This document shows positions 7,576-15,068 of a stretch of DNA of 27,708 nt, piece by piece. The DNA is from BOG-908 sp964247675 (GTDB lineage: Bacteria; Pseudomonadota; Alphaproteobacteria; Acetobacterales; Acetobacteraceae). The stretch is from NCBI GenBank assembly GCA_964247675.1, contig CAXTVW010000033.1, forward strand, positions 1 to 27,708, in the 5' to 3' direction. Position numbers and translations under genes: made by a program. The stretch's first letter is position 1; every line of letters begins with the position of its first letter. The notes beneath the pieces are model-generated. The model did not search any database. It was not told the DNA's origin and worked only from the letters and a program-made list of their open reading frames with translations.

Positions 7576-8394
7576 TTAACACTGATGCCGTTCGCCGCGC
7601 CGCAGCACGAACGCGGTGCCGTCCCACAATGTGAACGGCCGCGTTCCGCACTGCTCGGGCGACAGGCCATACGCGGCGCACCAGCCGCGCACGTGTGCGC
7701 TGGCGTCGCTGCCATAGGACAGGTTCAGGATCACCAGCGCGCCGCCGGGCCGCAGGCATTTCGCGGCCGACGCGGCATGTGCGTCTGCAAGGCCGGATTG
7801 GATCAGGTAAGGAAAGCTGTCCACCGCCAGGACGAGGCCAAGGCTGCCGGCCGGCAGATTGGCAGGCGGCTGACCGTCCGTCACCGCGAAAGCCAGCCGC
7901 CGGTCGGTGCCATAGCGCCGCTGTGCTTCGGCCACCATGCCTGGCGAGACGTCCAGCCCCAGCACCGGCTCCGCGTAGGGCGCCAGTGCCGCAGCCACCC
8001 GCCCGGTTCCGCACCCGAGGTCCAGCACCGGGCCCACCGCCAAGCCTTGGTTGACGAGCCAGCCCACGATCTCGGCCGTGGCCCTTGCCGCCACCTCCGG
8101 ATCGTTCAGGGTGTAAGCGGCCACACTTGCGTCGGGCGCTTCGGCCACGGCGCGATCGAACATGCGCGCGATGGCCTGCGCATCCTGAGCGCCGGAGTGG
8201 TCGGTTCGGGCCTGGGCGAGCATGCGGGCTACGGCGCCCAGATTGGCGTGCTGCCGCCCAGCGAGGGCGGCAAGCGCCGAGCCGGGCGGCACGGCTGCCA
8301 ATACCTCATCCGGTGTAAGCCCGTCGAGCAACAGGCGGCTCAGCGCCACTTCGGGCGAGATGTCGCCGGCCATCCAGGCGGCGACGGCACTCAC
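7576..8394 (-). CDS. Class I SAM-dependent methyltransferase
   Basis: A 272-residue protein. VLDLGCGTGRVAAAL (about residues 123-137) is motif I of class I methyltransferases, followed by an acidic end of strand 2 (VLGLDVSPGM) and later motifs (GSLGLVLAVDSFPYL, LRPGGALVILNL). An N-terminal region of about 100 residues, mostly helical by composition, precedes the Rossmann domain. The GTG start at 8394 overlaps the upstream TGA (GTGA), implying translational coupling to the acyltransferase gene; an ATG at about 8373 is an alternative. It is the last gene of the minus-strand glycan cluster. I infer methylation of a sugar or an acyl-linked intermediate; the substrate is unknown. Confidence 0.8.
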   Translation of the reverse strand: MSAVAAWMAGDISPEVALSRLLLDGLTPDEVLAAVPPGSALAALAGRQHANLGAVARMLAQARTDHSGAQDAQAIARMFDRAVAEAPDASVAAYTLNDPEVAARATAEIVGWLVNQGLAVGPVLDLGCGTGRVAAALAPYAEPVLGLDVSPGMVAEAQRRYGTDRRLAFAVTDGQPPANLPAGSLGLVLAVDSFPYLIQSGLADAHAASAAKCLRPGGALVILNLSYGSDASAHVRGWCAAYGLSPEQCGTRPFTLWDGTAFVLRRGERHQC

Positions 8395-9380
8395 GCCGGC
8401 ACGAAGCTGCGCGTGGCGTTGTGCCGGTCCACCGCGCCCCAGGCGTATTTGTAGGCCTCGCCGCCGCGCAGGAAATGGATTTCCCGCCTGTCCTCTCCGA
8501 TACATTTGCGGGCCAGCGCGTCGACCAGCAGCGACCCCGGGCTGCAGGACGCGTAGGCCGCATCGAACCCCCCCAGATACAGCAGCAGACGATCGACGCC
8601 GGCGAGAAACGCCAGGCAGGCGGCCGCCACGTCCGGCCCGATGTGGAGCTCTGCCACAAGCAGCGCGCCGGATGCGTGCAAGCCGGGTGCGGCCGCGCGC
8701 AGGCACGCGCCCACACGCGCATCCGCCAGCACGCCGCCCGGTTCGCCGCGCTCCGTCCAACGCGCGGCATGCAGGGTGAACACGGTATCGAGCGAAATTG
8801 TCAAAGTCTCGGATGTTGCGAAATGCAGCGTCGCGCCACCTTCGCGCAGCGCCCGGTTGCGGTTCATGCGCAGCTTGCGGTGCGCGGCGGCGGGGATAAT
8901 TTCGCGCAGGCGCGCGCCCGTCAGCGCCAGCACCGGACAAGGCTCGCCGCGGCTGAGTGTGCTCCGCCATCCGCACGGCGCTGGCACAGTGCGCAAAGGC
9001 GAGTCCGGCGGCAGATCTATCAGGTCCGCGCGCGCGATTGGGCCAGCCGCGCGCAAGGCTGCCGACAGCAGCCGCCCGGCCGCATCGGGCGGCGCTTCGG
9101 GGGCCAGCAGTACGTCTAGCGTGTCACTAATGCCGGCACCGATCGGCAGCAGCTTGCCGGCGCCTTCGGGCAGTACGTAGCACGGCAGCAGACCGATCAG
9201 GCGGCCGTCCGCACGCAGGCTGGCCAGCACGGCATGCTGCGTGCCGAACTGCGCCCACCAGGCAACCTGCCAGGCGGGCGACTGGAATGGCGTGGCGGCT
9301 GGTGTGCGTTGCCACAGCTCCTGCCAGTCCGCGGCGAGGTCCTGCAAACTGGTTTCGATGGTCAGGGTTAGGCAAGGCAA
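8391..9380 (-). CDS. GNAT/FemAB-like acyltransferase (CelD/BcsL type)
   Basis: About 329 residues. The fold is suggested by the opening WQELWQRTPAATPFQSPAWQ, a central conserved KLRMNRNRALREGG, and the C-terminal half with LLVAELHIGPDVAAACLAFL and LYLGGFDAAYASCSPGSLL, as in CelD/BcsL acetyltransferases of polysaccharide clusters. The usual ending ...FLRGGEAYKYAWGA is present. The start is unclear. No ATG lies near the N-terminus, the open frame continues into the repeat element, and I placed the start at the TTG at 9380. This start has AAGGA nine bases upstream, supplied by the arm of that element; a CTG at 9365 before ACC ATC GAA is another option. The element insertion may therefore have altered the 5' end. 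The last four bases overlap the methyltransferase start. Confidence 0.7.
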   Translation of the reverse strand: MPCLTLTIETSLQDLAADWQELWQRTPAATPFQSPAWQVAWWAQFGTQHAVLASLRADGRLIGLLPCYVLPEGAGKLLPIGAGISDTLDVLLAPEAPPDAAGRLLSAALRAAGPIARADLIDLPPDSPLRTVPAPCGWRSTLSRGEPCPVLALTGARLREIIPAAAHRKLRMNRNRALREGGATLHFATSETLTISLDTVFTLHAARWTERGEPGGVLADARVGACLRAAAPGLHASGALLVAELHIGPDVAAACLAFLAGVDRLLLYLGGFDAAYASCSPGSLLVDALARKCIGEDRREIHFLRGGEAYKYAWGAVDRHNATRSFVPA

Positions 9381-10585
9381 GGCAAGCAGTCCTTTTTTGA
9401 AAAAAAGGACCAAAAAACTTTTGTTCCTGACGCCGCCGATGCAGCCGCATCGTTAGTCAGGCTTGCACGTTCGTTGCCGCAGGCGTCAGGAACAAAAGTT
9501 TTTTGCTTCTTTTTTTCAAAAAAGAAGGCCTTACTTTCTCCTTCACCGCGCAACAGCCCGTAGCACCTCAAGTAAGCATCCGTCATCCAACGCAGATCGA
9601 ACCGTTCGCGAGCCACGTGCCGGCAAACATCGCGATCCAGCGTGCCCACCTGGCCAATAGCGCGCGCCATCTCGGCCGCGTTGCGCACGAGGAACCCGGT
9701 GCGGCCGTCTTCCACGATGTCCGGCAAGGCGCCGGACGGGAAAGCGATAACAGGGGTGCCACAGGCAAGCGCCTCCATGGCGACGAGCGAGCTGGTTTCG
9801 GCCGCCTGGCTGGGCACGAGGAGGCAGCTGGCGGCGGCCAGGAAACGCCGCTTGCGGGCGAAGCCGAGCGGGCCCGCGAACCGCCGTTGCGCATCCAGGC
9901 GGGGGGCCACTTCGGTCCGGTAATAGGCTTGGTGGTCGGGGTAGGGGAAGGCCGCGCCGCCGAGGATCAGCGGGGTCCCGGCGAGGTGCGCCGCTTGCAG
10001 CGCGATGTGCTGGCCTTTCTCCCGGCAGACACGGCCCAGCATCAGGGCGAAGCGCCGCCGGGAGATGCGCGTTGTGGCCAGGCGCTGCACTGGGACGCCG
10101 TTCGGGATTGGCGGGAGCAGGCCGGCGAGCGGCCCTAGGCTGCGGCAGGCAGCGTGCTGGGACGGCGAGACGCAATTGTAATGCAGGCCTGGGCGGGACG
10201 GCAGTGCGGCATACCAATCCGGCGGCAGATGCAGCGTGACCAGGGTAGGAGGCGCCGCATCCGGCAGGGTGCGCGGGAAATCCAGGCCGTGCAGGTGCAG
10301 CACGTCTACGTGGGTGGTCTCCAGCGTGCGTGCGATGGCGTCCCGGGTGGCGGCTTCGGCTTGCGCCCGGGCGGTGTCGTCCAGTGTGGCCTCCGGATTC
10401 ACGCCGGTGTCTATCCAGGTGCCGGCGGCGTGGCTGCCGCGGCAGGCCACGACCAGCGAGCGGTGGCCGGCTTCGGTCAGCGCGTGGTCCAGGCTGGAGA
10501 GGATCTGTTCGGCGCCGCCCACCGCGTCCGGGCCCACGGGCGCCAGTGCGTAGGCGGCATGCAGGACGGTGAGCCGGCGTGTCAC
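9368..10585 (-). CDS. Glycosyltransferase family 4, read through a repeat element
   Basis: A retaining GT-B glycosyltransferase that would add a sugar from a nucleotide donor. The N-terminal acceptor domain opens with LTVLHAAYALAPVGPDAVGG, the GGAE motif common in GT4. The donor domain contains LMLGRVCREKGQ and the E-x7-E signature in ETSSLVAMEALACGTPVIAF. The GTG start at 10585 overlaps the TGA of the PIG-L gene (GTGA). The natural protein seems to end near residue 350 (CYGLLRGEGE), but no stop occurs there. The frame continues through repeat copy 3 for 55 residues, including KAFFFEKKKQKTF and FWSFFSKKD, and stops at 9370-9368, just outside the element. The tail is therefore repeat-derived, and the gene appears to have lost its own stop. 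Confidence 0.85.
   Translation of the reverse strand: MTRRLTVLHAAYALAPVGPDAVGGAEQILSSLDHALTEAGHRSLVVACRGSHAAGTWIDTGVNPEATLDDTARAQAEAATRDAIARTLETTHVDVLHLHGLDFPRTLPDAAPPTLVTLHLPPDWYAALPSRPGLHYNCVSPSQHAACRSLGPLAGLLPPIPNGVPVQRLATTRISRRRFALMLGRVCREKGQHIALQAAHLAGTPLILGGAAFPYPDHQAYYRTEVAPRLDAQRRFAGPLGFARKRRFLAAASCLLVPSQAAETSSLVAMEALACGTPVIAFPSGALPDIVEDGRTGFLVRNAAEMARAIGQVGTLDRDVCRHVARERFDLRWMTDAYLRCYGLLRGEGESKAFFFEKKKQKTFVPDACGNERASLTNDAAASAASGTKVFWSFFSKKDCLPCLA
9384..9532. repeat. Composite inverted-repeat element, copy 3 (arms B/A)
   Basis: The left arm is the GGAC type (AAGCAGTCCTTTTTTGAAAA, then AAAGGACC) and the right arm the GAAG type ending GAAGGCCTT. The inner stem TTCCTGACGCC pairs with GGCGTCAGGAA, and the centre holds CGATGC / GCATCG around a four-base loop. 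Unlike most copies it lies inside an operon, between the GT4 and acyltransferase genes. The GT4 reading frame runs through the whole element on the minus strand. Confidence 0.85.
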
Positions 10586-11361
10586 GCCGTGGCGGCCGCT
10601 GCCAGCTGGCGCCACGCGGCACCCGTCATGCCCCAATCATGACGTTCGTAGTTCAGCTCGCCAGGGTGCGGCGGCTGGGTGAAGTCGTAGTCCGGCGCTG
10701 TTCGGAAGGCTTCGCGCTGGGTGCCGAACCAGGCGAGCGTGGCGCGCTGCGTGGCGAAGCAGGCCATCATTTCGCGCTTGAGGTCCTGCTCCTGCGGCGG
10801 CAGCAGGATTTCCACAGGCTCGCCGCCACCTGGCAGGAACTGGCCGGTGGCCAGGCGGCCGTCCTCGCCCGCGTGGTAGCTGGCCATCTCCAGTATGGCG
10901 ATGCCGGTTCCGCGCACGGCGCGATGCACGCCGAGCGCGGTGGCGTCATGGTCCGGGTGGCCGCCTTCGTAGGGATGGGTGATGACGACTCGCGTGCCGT
11001 GCGCGGCGAACAGCGCGGCCAGGCGGAAGGCGAGCGGAGTCATCTCCGCCGACGCGCCCTGGTCCGGCAGGTCCAGGGCCAGGGTGCGCGGCGTGGCCTG
11101 GCCGGCGTGCAGCGCAGCGACAAGCTCGGAACGCCGCGCAGCGGCGTAGGCGGCCAGCGTGCCGAAGCCGGCGCGTCGCGCGTCGGTCAAGTCGGTGGGT
11201 GCGCCGTCGGTCACATGTATCAGCAACAGGTCGTCGAACAGGCGCAGGCTGGCGCCGGCGCCGATCGTCTCGTCGTCCGGATGGGCGGCGACGAGCGCCA
11301 CCGGCAGGGCTATCGGCCGGCGGCGGGCGAGGGCGTCGAGAACCGTCTGCGCTGGCGTCAG
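10582..11361 (-). CDS. PIG-L family deacetylase
   Basis: A zinc-dependent N-acetyl-sugar deacetylase-like protein (PIG-L/LmbE/MshB superfamily). AAHPDDETIGAG holds the metal ligands His-Pro-Asp-Asp, and THPYEGGHPDHDA about 100 residues later supplies the third ligand region. The length, about 259 residues, is normal. The start is unusual: no ATG, GTG or TTG lies near the expected N-terminus. A CTG at 11361 overlaps the upstream TGA (CTGA), in the same layout as the ATGA and GTGA overlaps of its neighbours, so I propose CTG initiation. The fallback is a GTG at 11301 (VALVAAHPDDE), which would leave almost nothing before the motif. It lies between the glycosidase-like and GT4 genes; deacetylation of an N-acetylated sugar intermediate is likely. 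Confidence 0.8.
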   Translation of the reverse strand: MTPAQTVLDALARRRPIALPVALVAAHPDDETIGAGASLRLFDDLLLIHVTDGAPTDLTDARRAGFGTLAAYAAARRSELVAALHAGQATPRTLALDLPDQGASAEMTPLAFRLAALFAAHGTRVVITHPYEGGHPDHDATALGVHRAVRGTGIAILEMASYHAGEDGRLATGQFLPGGGEPVEILLPPQEQDLKREMMACFATQRATLAWFGTQREAFRTAPDYDFTQPPHPGELNYERHDWGMTGAAWRQLAAAATA

Positions 11362-12293
11362 TTTGGCTGCTCCACCAGCGCGCGTTCGGGTGTGGCGTCC
11401 GCGCGGCCGGGCGCGTAGCGGCGGATCATGGTGGCGCAGAACTCTGCAAACTCGTGCGGGTCCCTTGGCGGTGCGGTGTGGTGCGCCCAGATGCCGCGGT
11501 CTTCCGGGGTGAAGCAGAAGGTGACGGTCACGCGGAACTCTTCCAGCGCGCGCATCTGGCGGTCGAACCAGGCGAGCGCATCCGGCCGGTAGAAATCGGC
11601 CCAGCTCAGGCCGGTGCGCAGATAGGTGACACCCATGTCGCGCATGTGGCGCACGGCGTCGTCCAGCCGGTGGTCCTGGTAGTGGAACCACTGGCACAGG
11701 CCGATCTCCGGGGTGTAGTCCGCAAAATGGCGGGCGGCGCGTTTCGGGGTGCCATGCTCGTCCAGCAGGCCCATGTGGAAGTGGCGGTAGTAGGAGGAGC
11801 CTTCGGCTTCGCGGTGGCGCGTGGTGGCCGGCCAGGCGGCGGGAAGGTCATACAAGCTATACCAGTGGATGCGCGGGGCGCGGCCGATCAACAGCTCGGC
11901 GGTGCGCTTCAGGCCCCATTCCTGCACCTCCTCGGCGCCGAACGTGGAGATGCCGACTTCGCTCACCCAGACGGGCATCTTCGTACAGGCCTGGATGCTG
12001 GCGAGCTTATCCGGCCATTCGTTCAGCAGCCAGTTGTTCCAGTCCAGCGGGAAGCCGTGCACGGCCACCGCGTCCAGCTGTTCCATCACGCCCTGCGCCT
12101 GCAGCACGCGCAGGAAGTCCGGGTCTATCGGCGACATGCCGCCGAGCACGCGCGGCAGGCCTGGCGCTTCGGCGGCAATTGCGGCGCCGGCGAGTTTGGT
12201 CATTGCGGCAAAGGCCGTCCAGCCAGGGTCGTTCTCGAGGTCCCAGTGGCTCTTGTTATTTGGCTCGTTCCAGATCATCGCGGCCTCGATCAT
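11358..12293 (-). CDS. Glycoside-hydrolase-like TIM barrel (beta-xylosidase/GH39-like), apparently permuted
   Basis: A 311-residue protein. IWNEPN at residues 7-12 matches the acid/base NEP motif of clan GH-A barrels; VAVHGF (76-81), PVWVSEVG with the likely nucleophile Glu112, and IHWYSLYD (142-149) follow as strands 6 to 8 would. Then GVTYLRTGLSWADFYRPDA (221-239) and PPRDPHEFAEFCATMIRRY (275-293) look like the first three strands that normally precede NEP. The order is thus rotated (see finding). The ATG at 12293 overlaps the upstream methyltransferase stop (ATGA). No signal peptide is visible, so it should act in the cytoplasm, which fits a role in glycan assembly or trimming of intermediates rather than secreted degradation. 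Activity is unproven; it may be a non-catalytic or transglycosylating relative. Confidence 0.7.
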   Translation of the reverse strand: MIEAAMIWNEPNNKSHWDLENDPGWTAFAAMTKLAGAAIAAEAPGLPRVLGGMSPIDPDFLRVLQAQGVMEQLDAVAVHGFPLDWNNWLLNEWPDKLASIQACTKMPVWVSEVGISTFGAEEVQEWGLKRTAELLIGRAPRIHWYSLYDLPAAWPATTRHREAEGSSYYRHFHMGLLDEHGTPKRAARHFADYTPEIGLCQWFHYQDHRLDDAVRHMRDMGVTYLRTGLSWADFYRPDALAWFDRQMRALEEFRVTVTFCFTPEDRGIWAHHTAPPRDPHEFAEFCATMIRRYAPGRADATPERALVEQPN

Positions 12294-13066
12294 CGGGCGC
12301 GCTCCGGATACACCGCGCCGAATTCGGGGTACGCGCGCTCCACGCGGCGGGCGATGAAAATCTCTTCCTCCGGGTGGCTGGTTATTTCAAACCCGGCGCT
12401 GCGCAGCATGGCGGCCGAGGCGGCACGGTTGGGCGCCCACCAGTTCGTCTGGTCGTTGCTGTAGCGATGTTCGATGAAATGCAGTTTGGGGTAGCCGGGA
12501 TCGTTGAAATGGTCCTCGTCCCAGAACTTGTAGTCGTGCTCGACGGGCGTGATGGCGGGGCTGCCACGCTGCAGGGATTGGAACACCAGCAGGTCCCGCG
12601 CCGCGTGTTCGTGTATCAGGTCCAGCGCCAGCAGCGGGTGGCGAAGGTGGTAGAGCACGCCGATGAAGAACACGACGTCGAAGCGTTCGCCCAGCGCACC
12701 TACGTCGTACACCGACATGCGGCGGAAATCGATGTCGAGGCCCTCCACCTCGGCGGCAAAGCGGGCTTGCGCCAGGTAGTCCTGGTCCACGTCTATGCCT
12801 ATCACGCGCGCCGCACCACGGCGCTTCATCTCCATGCTGTAGAAGCCGCCGTTGCAGCCGATGTCCAGCACGGTCTTGCCGGTGAGGTCGGCGGGAATGT
12901 CGGCGGCAAAGCTGCGCCATTTGACGGTCGGGAAATCCCCAAGGAAATGATCCGGCGCGGTGCGCACGCCGTGCAGGTCCAAATTGTGGAACCACGGCCC
13001 AAGCGCCTGGGCGCGCTCGGCTATCGCCTCCCTGGTCCAGCGCGCCGGTGTCACGTCGTCAGGCAT
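12290..13066 (-). CDS. SAM-dependent methyltransferase (TIGR04290-like)
   Basis: A 258-residue class I methyltransferase. KTVLDIGCNGGFYSMEM (about residues 64-80) is motif I, ARVIGIDVDQDYL motif II, and FDVVFFIGVLYHLRHPLLAL motif IV region. The sequence resembles the TIGR04290 group of methyltransferases found in glycan-like clusters of Rhizobiales and relatives, and more distantly the CmoB/UbiG type; this assignment is from memory. The ATG at 13066 lies inside the end of the nucleotidyltransferase gene (eight-base overlap ATGCCTGA), indicating coupling. A much longer frame exists upstream but only overlaps the neighbouring gene. The last bases overlap the glycosidase-like start. It is probably a sugar O-methyltransferase or a related modifying enzyme. 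Confidence 0.85.
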   Translation of the reverse strand: MPDDVTPARWTREAIAERAQALGPWFHNLDLHGVRTAPDHFLGDFPTVKWRSFAADIPADLTGKTVLDIGCNGGFYSMEMKRRGAARVIGIDVDQDYLAQARFAAEVEGLDIDFRRMSVYDVGALGERFDVVFFIGVLYHLRHPLLALDLIHEHAARDLLVFQSLQRGSPAITPVEHDYKFWDEDHFNDPGYPKLHFIEHRYSNDQTNWWAPNRAASAAMLRSAGFEITSHPEEEIFIARRVERAYPEFGAVYPERAR

Positions 13067-13817
13067 AGTCTTGCACCTTCGGTTGCGGAGTCTCGTCTTC
13101 GCCCAGCAGATGCACGGCCTGGCGGTAGCCGTGCAAGGTGCCCACGTCCACATAGCGCTGGCCCGCGCACACGCCGAACGCCTCACCGCCGGCGTCGAGC
13201 CAGGCGTTGACGAGCGTGCCGATATACTCGTCGGCGCAGCCGCGCTGCTGCCAGAGAGCGTGCAGCGCGTGCAAGATGTGCCCGGGCAGGCTGAATGCGC
13301 CCCAGATCCAGTTCGTTCCTGGATCGGGCTGTTTGACGATGATGCGCTGCACGCGGCCGTCCGCGTCGAGCTCGACCGCGTCGAAGAGTTCCGGGTGCTC
13401 GACGGGGAACAGCAGGAAGCTGAAACGGTCGGCGGGGAGCTGCGCCAGGCCGTCGGAGGGAAACCAGATCGTGTCCGGCAGGCCGATGACGACCATCTCG
13501 TCCTGCGGGATGAGCGGCAGTGCGCGGAAGATGGCGTCGCACAGGCCGCGGGCGCAGTCCTGCACCACATAGGCCAGCGACACGTCACCGATGGCGCCGC
13601 CGAAATAGCCCAGTATGTCGGATTTCGCGGGCGAGATGACAAAACAAAGCTTGCTTACGCCGGCGCGCGCCATGCGCTCCACGAGATACTCGCTGACCGC
13701 GCGCGGCCTTTCAACGCCGTTCGCATCGCGCCTGCTGCCGACAGGCAGAAGCTCCTTGGAAAAGGCCAGCGGCTGGATGCGCGTGCCGTTGCCGGCGGCC
13801 GGGATGATGCCCCACAT
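13059..13817 (-). CDS. Sugar nucleotidyltransferase (RmlA/GalU-like)
   Basis: A 252-residue nucleotidyltransferase that would activate a sugar-1-phosphate to an NDP-sugar. The N-terminus IIPAAGNGTRIQPLAFSKEL is the G-x-G-T-R-x-x-P nucleotide-binding signature with the conserved lysine near residue 21. IGLPDTIWF carries the metal-binding aspartate, and VDVGTLHGYRQAV matches the C-terminal product-binding region. It is slightly shorter than RmlA (about 290) and lacks extra domains. The start is the ATG at 13817, six bases after the CgeB-like stop, and the end overlaps the methyltransferase gene. It presumably supplies the donor for one of the two glycosyltransferases of the operon; which sugar or nucleotide it uses cannot be told. 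Confidence 0.88.
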   Translation of the reverse strand: MWGIIPAAGNGTRIQPLAFSKELLPVGSRRDANGVERPRAVSEYLVERMARAGVSKLCFVISPAKSDILGYFGGAIGDVSLAYVVQDCARGLCDAIFRALPLIPQDEMVVIGLPDTIWFPSDGLAQLPADRFSFLLFPVEHPELFDAVELDADGRVQRIIVKQPDPGTNWIWGAFSLPGHILHALHALWQQRGCADEYIGTLVNAWLDAGGEAFGVCAGQRYVDVGTLHGYRQAVHLLGEDETPQPKVQDYA

Positions 13818-13823
13818 GATCCG

Positions 13824-14906
13824 TCAGGCCTCTATCTTGTTGAGCGCGCCTTCGAACAGCGCGATCAGAGTGTCCGCACGGTGCGCGGCGGTATGTTCGG
13901 CCAGCACGCGGGCGCGGGCGCGCGCCGCCATGCGCGCCAAGTCCTCAGGCGCGCTGTCGATGGCCTGTAGCGCGTCCTCGGTGGTCTCGGCGATCATGAT
14001 CTCGCGGCCGGGCTCGAAAAAGGCGTCCAGGCCCGGCCAGGTGTCGCTCAGGATGGGCGTACCGCAAGCCGCCGCCTCGAACAGCCGACCCGACGGGCAC
14101 CAGCCCATCGCCGCCATCGCCGCGCGCGTGACGTTCAGCGTGAGGCGCGAGGAACTGTAGAAGCCGGGATGCTCGGCAGGCGGCAGGTGGCGGACGAAGA
14201 AGATGTTCGGCGTCCAGGGGAAGTCCTTGGGATATTGCGCGCCGCCGATGACGAAGCGCCGGTCCGGCCTGCCGCGCGCCGCTTCCACGAACAGCCGCCG
14301 CAGCGTGTCCTGCCGGTCCGCGGCGTAGGTGCCGAGATAGGACAGGTCCGCCCCATAGCGCGGCTCGGCGGCGACTTGGCGATACAGTCCGGGATCGACC
14401 CAGCCATAGAGCGCGGCTGACCGGATGGCGCCCAGCCGCGTGCGCAAGGCATCGAGCGCCGCACCGCCAGTGTAGCTTAGGACGAGATCGAAATCAGCGA
14501 GGCCGCGCGGACCGATATAGGGAACCGGTTCGTCCGCGGATAGCCTGTCCAAGGTAACTGGCGTGTCCAGGTCGTAGAAGCACCGCAGCGCCACGCGGCT
14601 GCAGCCCAGCATGTCCGCTGCTTCCAGCGCATCGGGGCAGAAAGAGGTGACGATCGCCGCGTCCGCATCGTCCGCCGCGCGGCGCGCCTGCGCGGCAACG
14701 CCCGCCCAACCCCGGTAGAGCACCAGAGACGCGCCTTCGCCCAGCTCGGTCAGGTCGCGGTTCTCGGCGTAGTAGGGGACGTCGCGTTCGAAGAAGGTGA
14801 TCCGGTGGCCGGCTTCAGCGAGTGCCGCGATGAGGCCGCGCCAGAGCGTGGCGTGGCCGTTGCCCCAGGAGGAGGAGACCGAGAGGCCGAAGATTATCAG
14901 GCGCAC
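13824..14906 (-). CDS. CgeB-like glycosyltransferase
   Basis: A 360-residue GT-B glycosyltransferase of the CgeB type. The N-terminal domain reads LIIFGLSVSSSWGNGHATLWRG and contains ITFFERDVPYY; the C-terminal domain contains RRFVIGGAQYP, FVRHLPPAEHPGFYSSSRLTLNVTR and the donor-binding signature RLFEAAACGTPILSDTWPGL. CgeB itself is a Bacillus spore-crust protein, and related proteins occur in many glycan clusters. The start is a GTG at 14906, the only reasonable one; the nearest purine-rich sequence is AAGAAGG in the arm of the adjacent repeat, 11 bases further upstream. It is the first gene of the eight-gene minus-strand cluster, so the operon promoter must lie in or beyond repeat copy 4. 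Confidence 0.85.
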   Translation of the reverse strand: MRLIIFGLSVSSSWGNGHATLWRGLIAALAEAGHRITFFERDVPYYAENRDLTELGEGASLVLYRGWAGVAAQARRAADDADAAIVTSFCPDALEAADMLGCSRVALRCFYDLDTPVTLDRLSADEPVPYIGPRGLADFDLVLSYTGGAALDALRTRLGAIRSAALYGWVDPGLYRQVAAEPRYGADLSYLGTYAADRQDTLRRLFVEAARGRPDRRFVIGGAQYPKDFPWTPNIFFVRHLPPAEHPGFYSSSRLTLNVTRAAMAAMGWCPSGRLFEAAACGTPILSDTWPGLDAFFEPGREIMIAETTEDALQAIDSAPEDLARMAARARARVLAEHTAAHRADTLIALFEGALNKIEA

Positions 14907-14913
14907 AGGAAGG

Positions 14914-15062
14914 AAGGCCTTCTTTTTTGAAAAAAAAAAGCAAGAAACTTTCGGTCCGTTCGCCCGCGAGATGCAGCGCGCAGGCCGAACGACAGCAGCG
15001 GCTGCATCCGCAGCGGCAGTAGCGAAAGTTTTTTGGTCCTTTTTTTCAAAAAAGGACTGCTT
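14914..15062. repeat. Composite inverted-repeat element, copy 4 (arms A/B)
   Basis: The left arm is the GAAG type (with an expanded A run, GAAAAAAAAAAGC), the right arm the GGAC type ending AAAGGACTGCTT. The core is GC-rich with GATGCAGC (about 14970) against GGCTGCATC (about 15000). It lies seven bases before the CgeB-like GTG and six bases after the stop of the HAD gene, both on the minus strand. It would therefore separate the two transcripts as a terminator for HAD. Confidence 0.85.
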
Positions 15063-15068
15063 TCTTCC

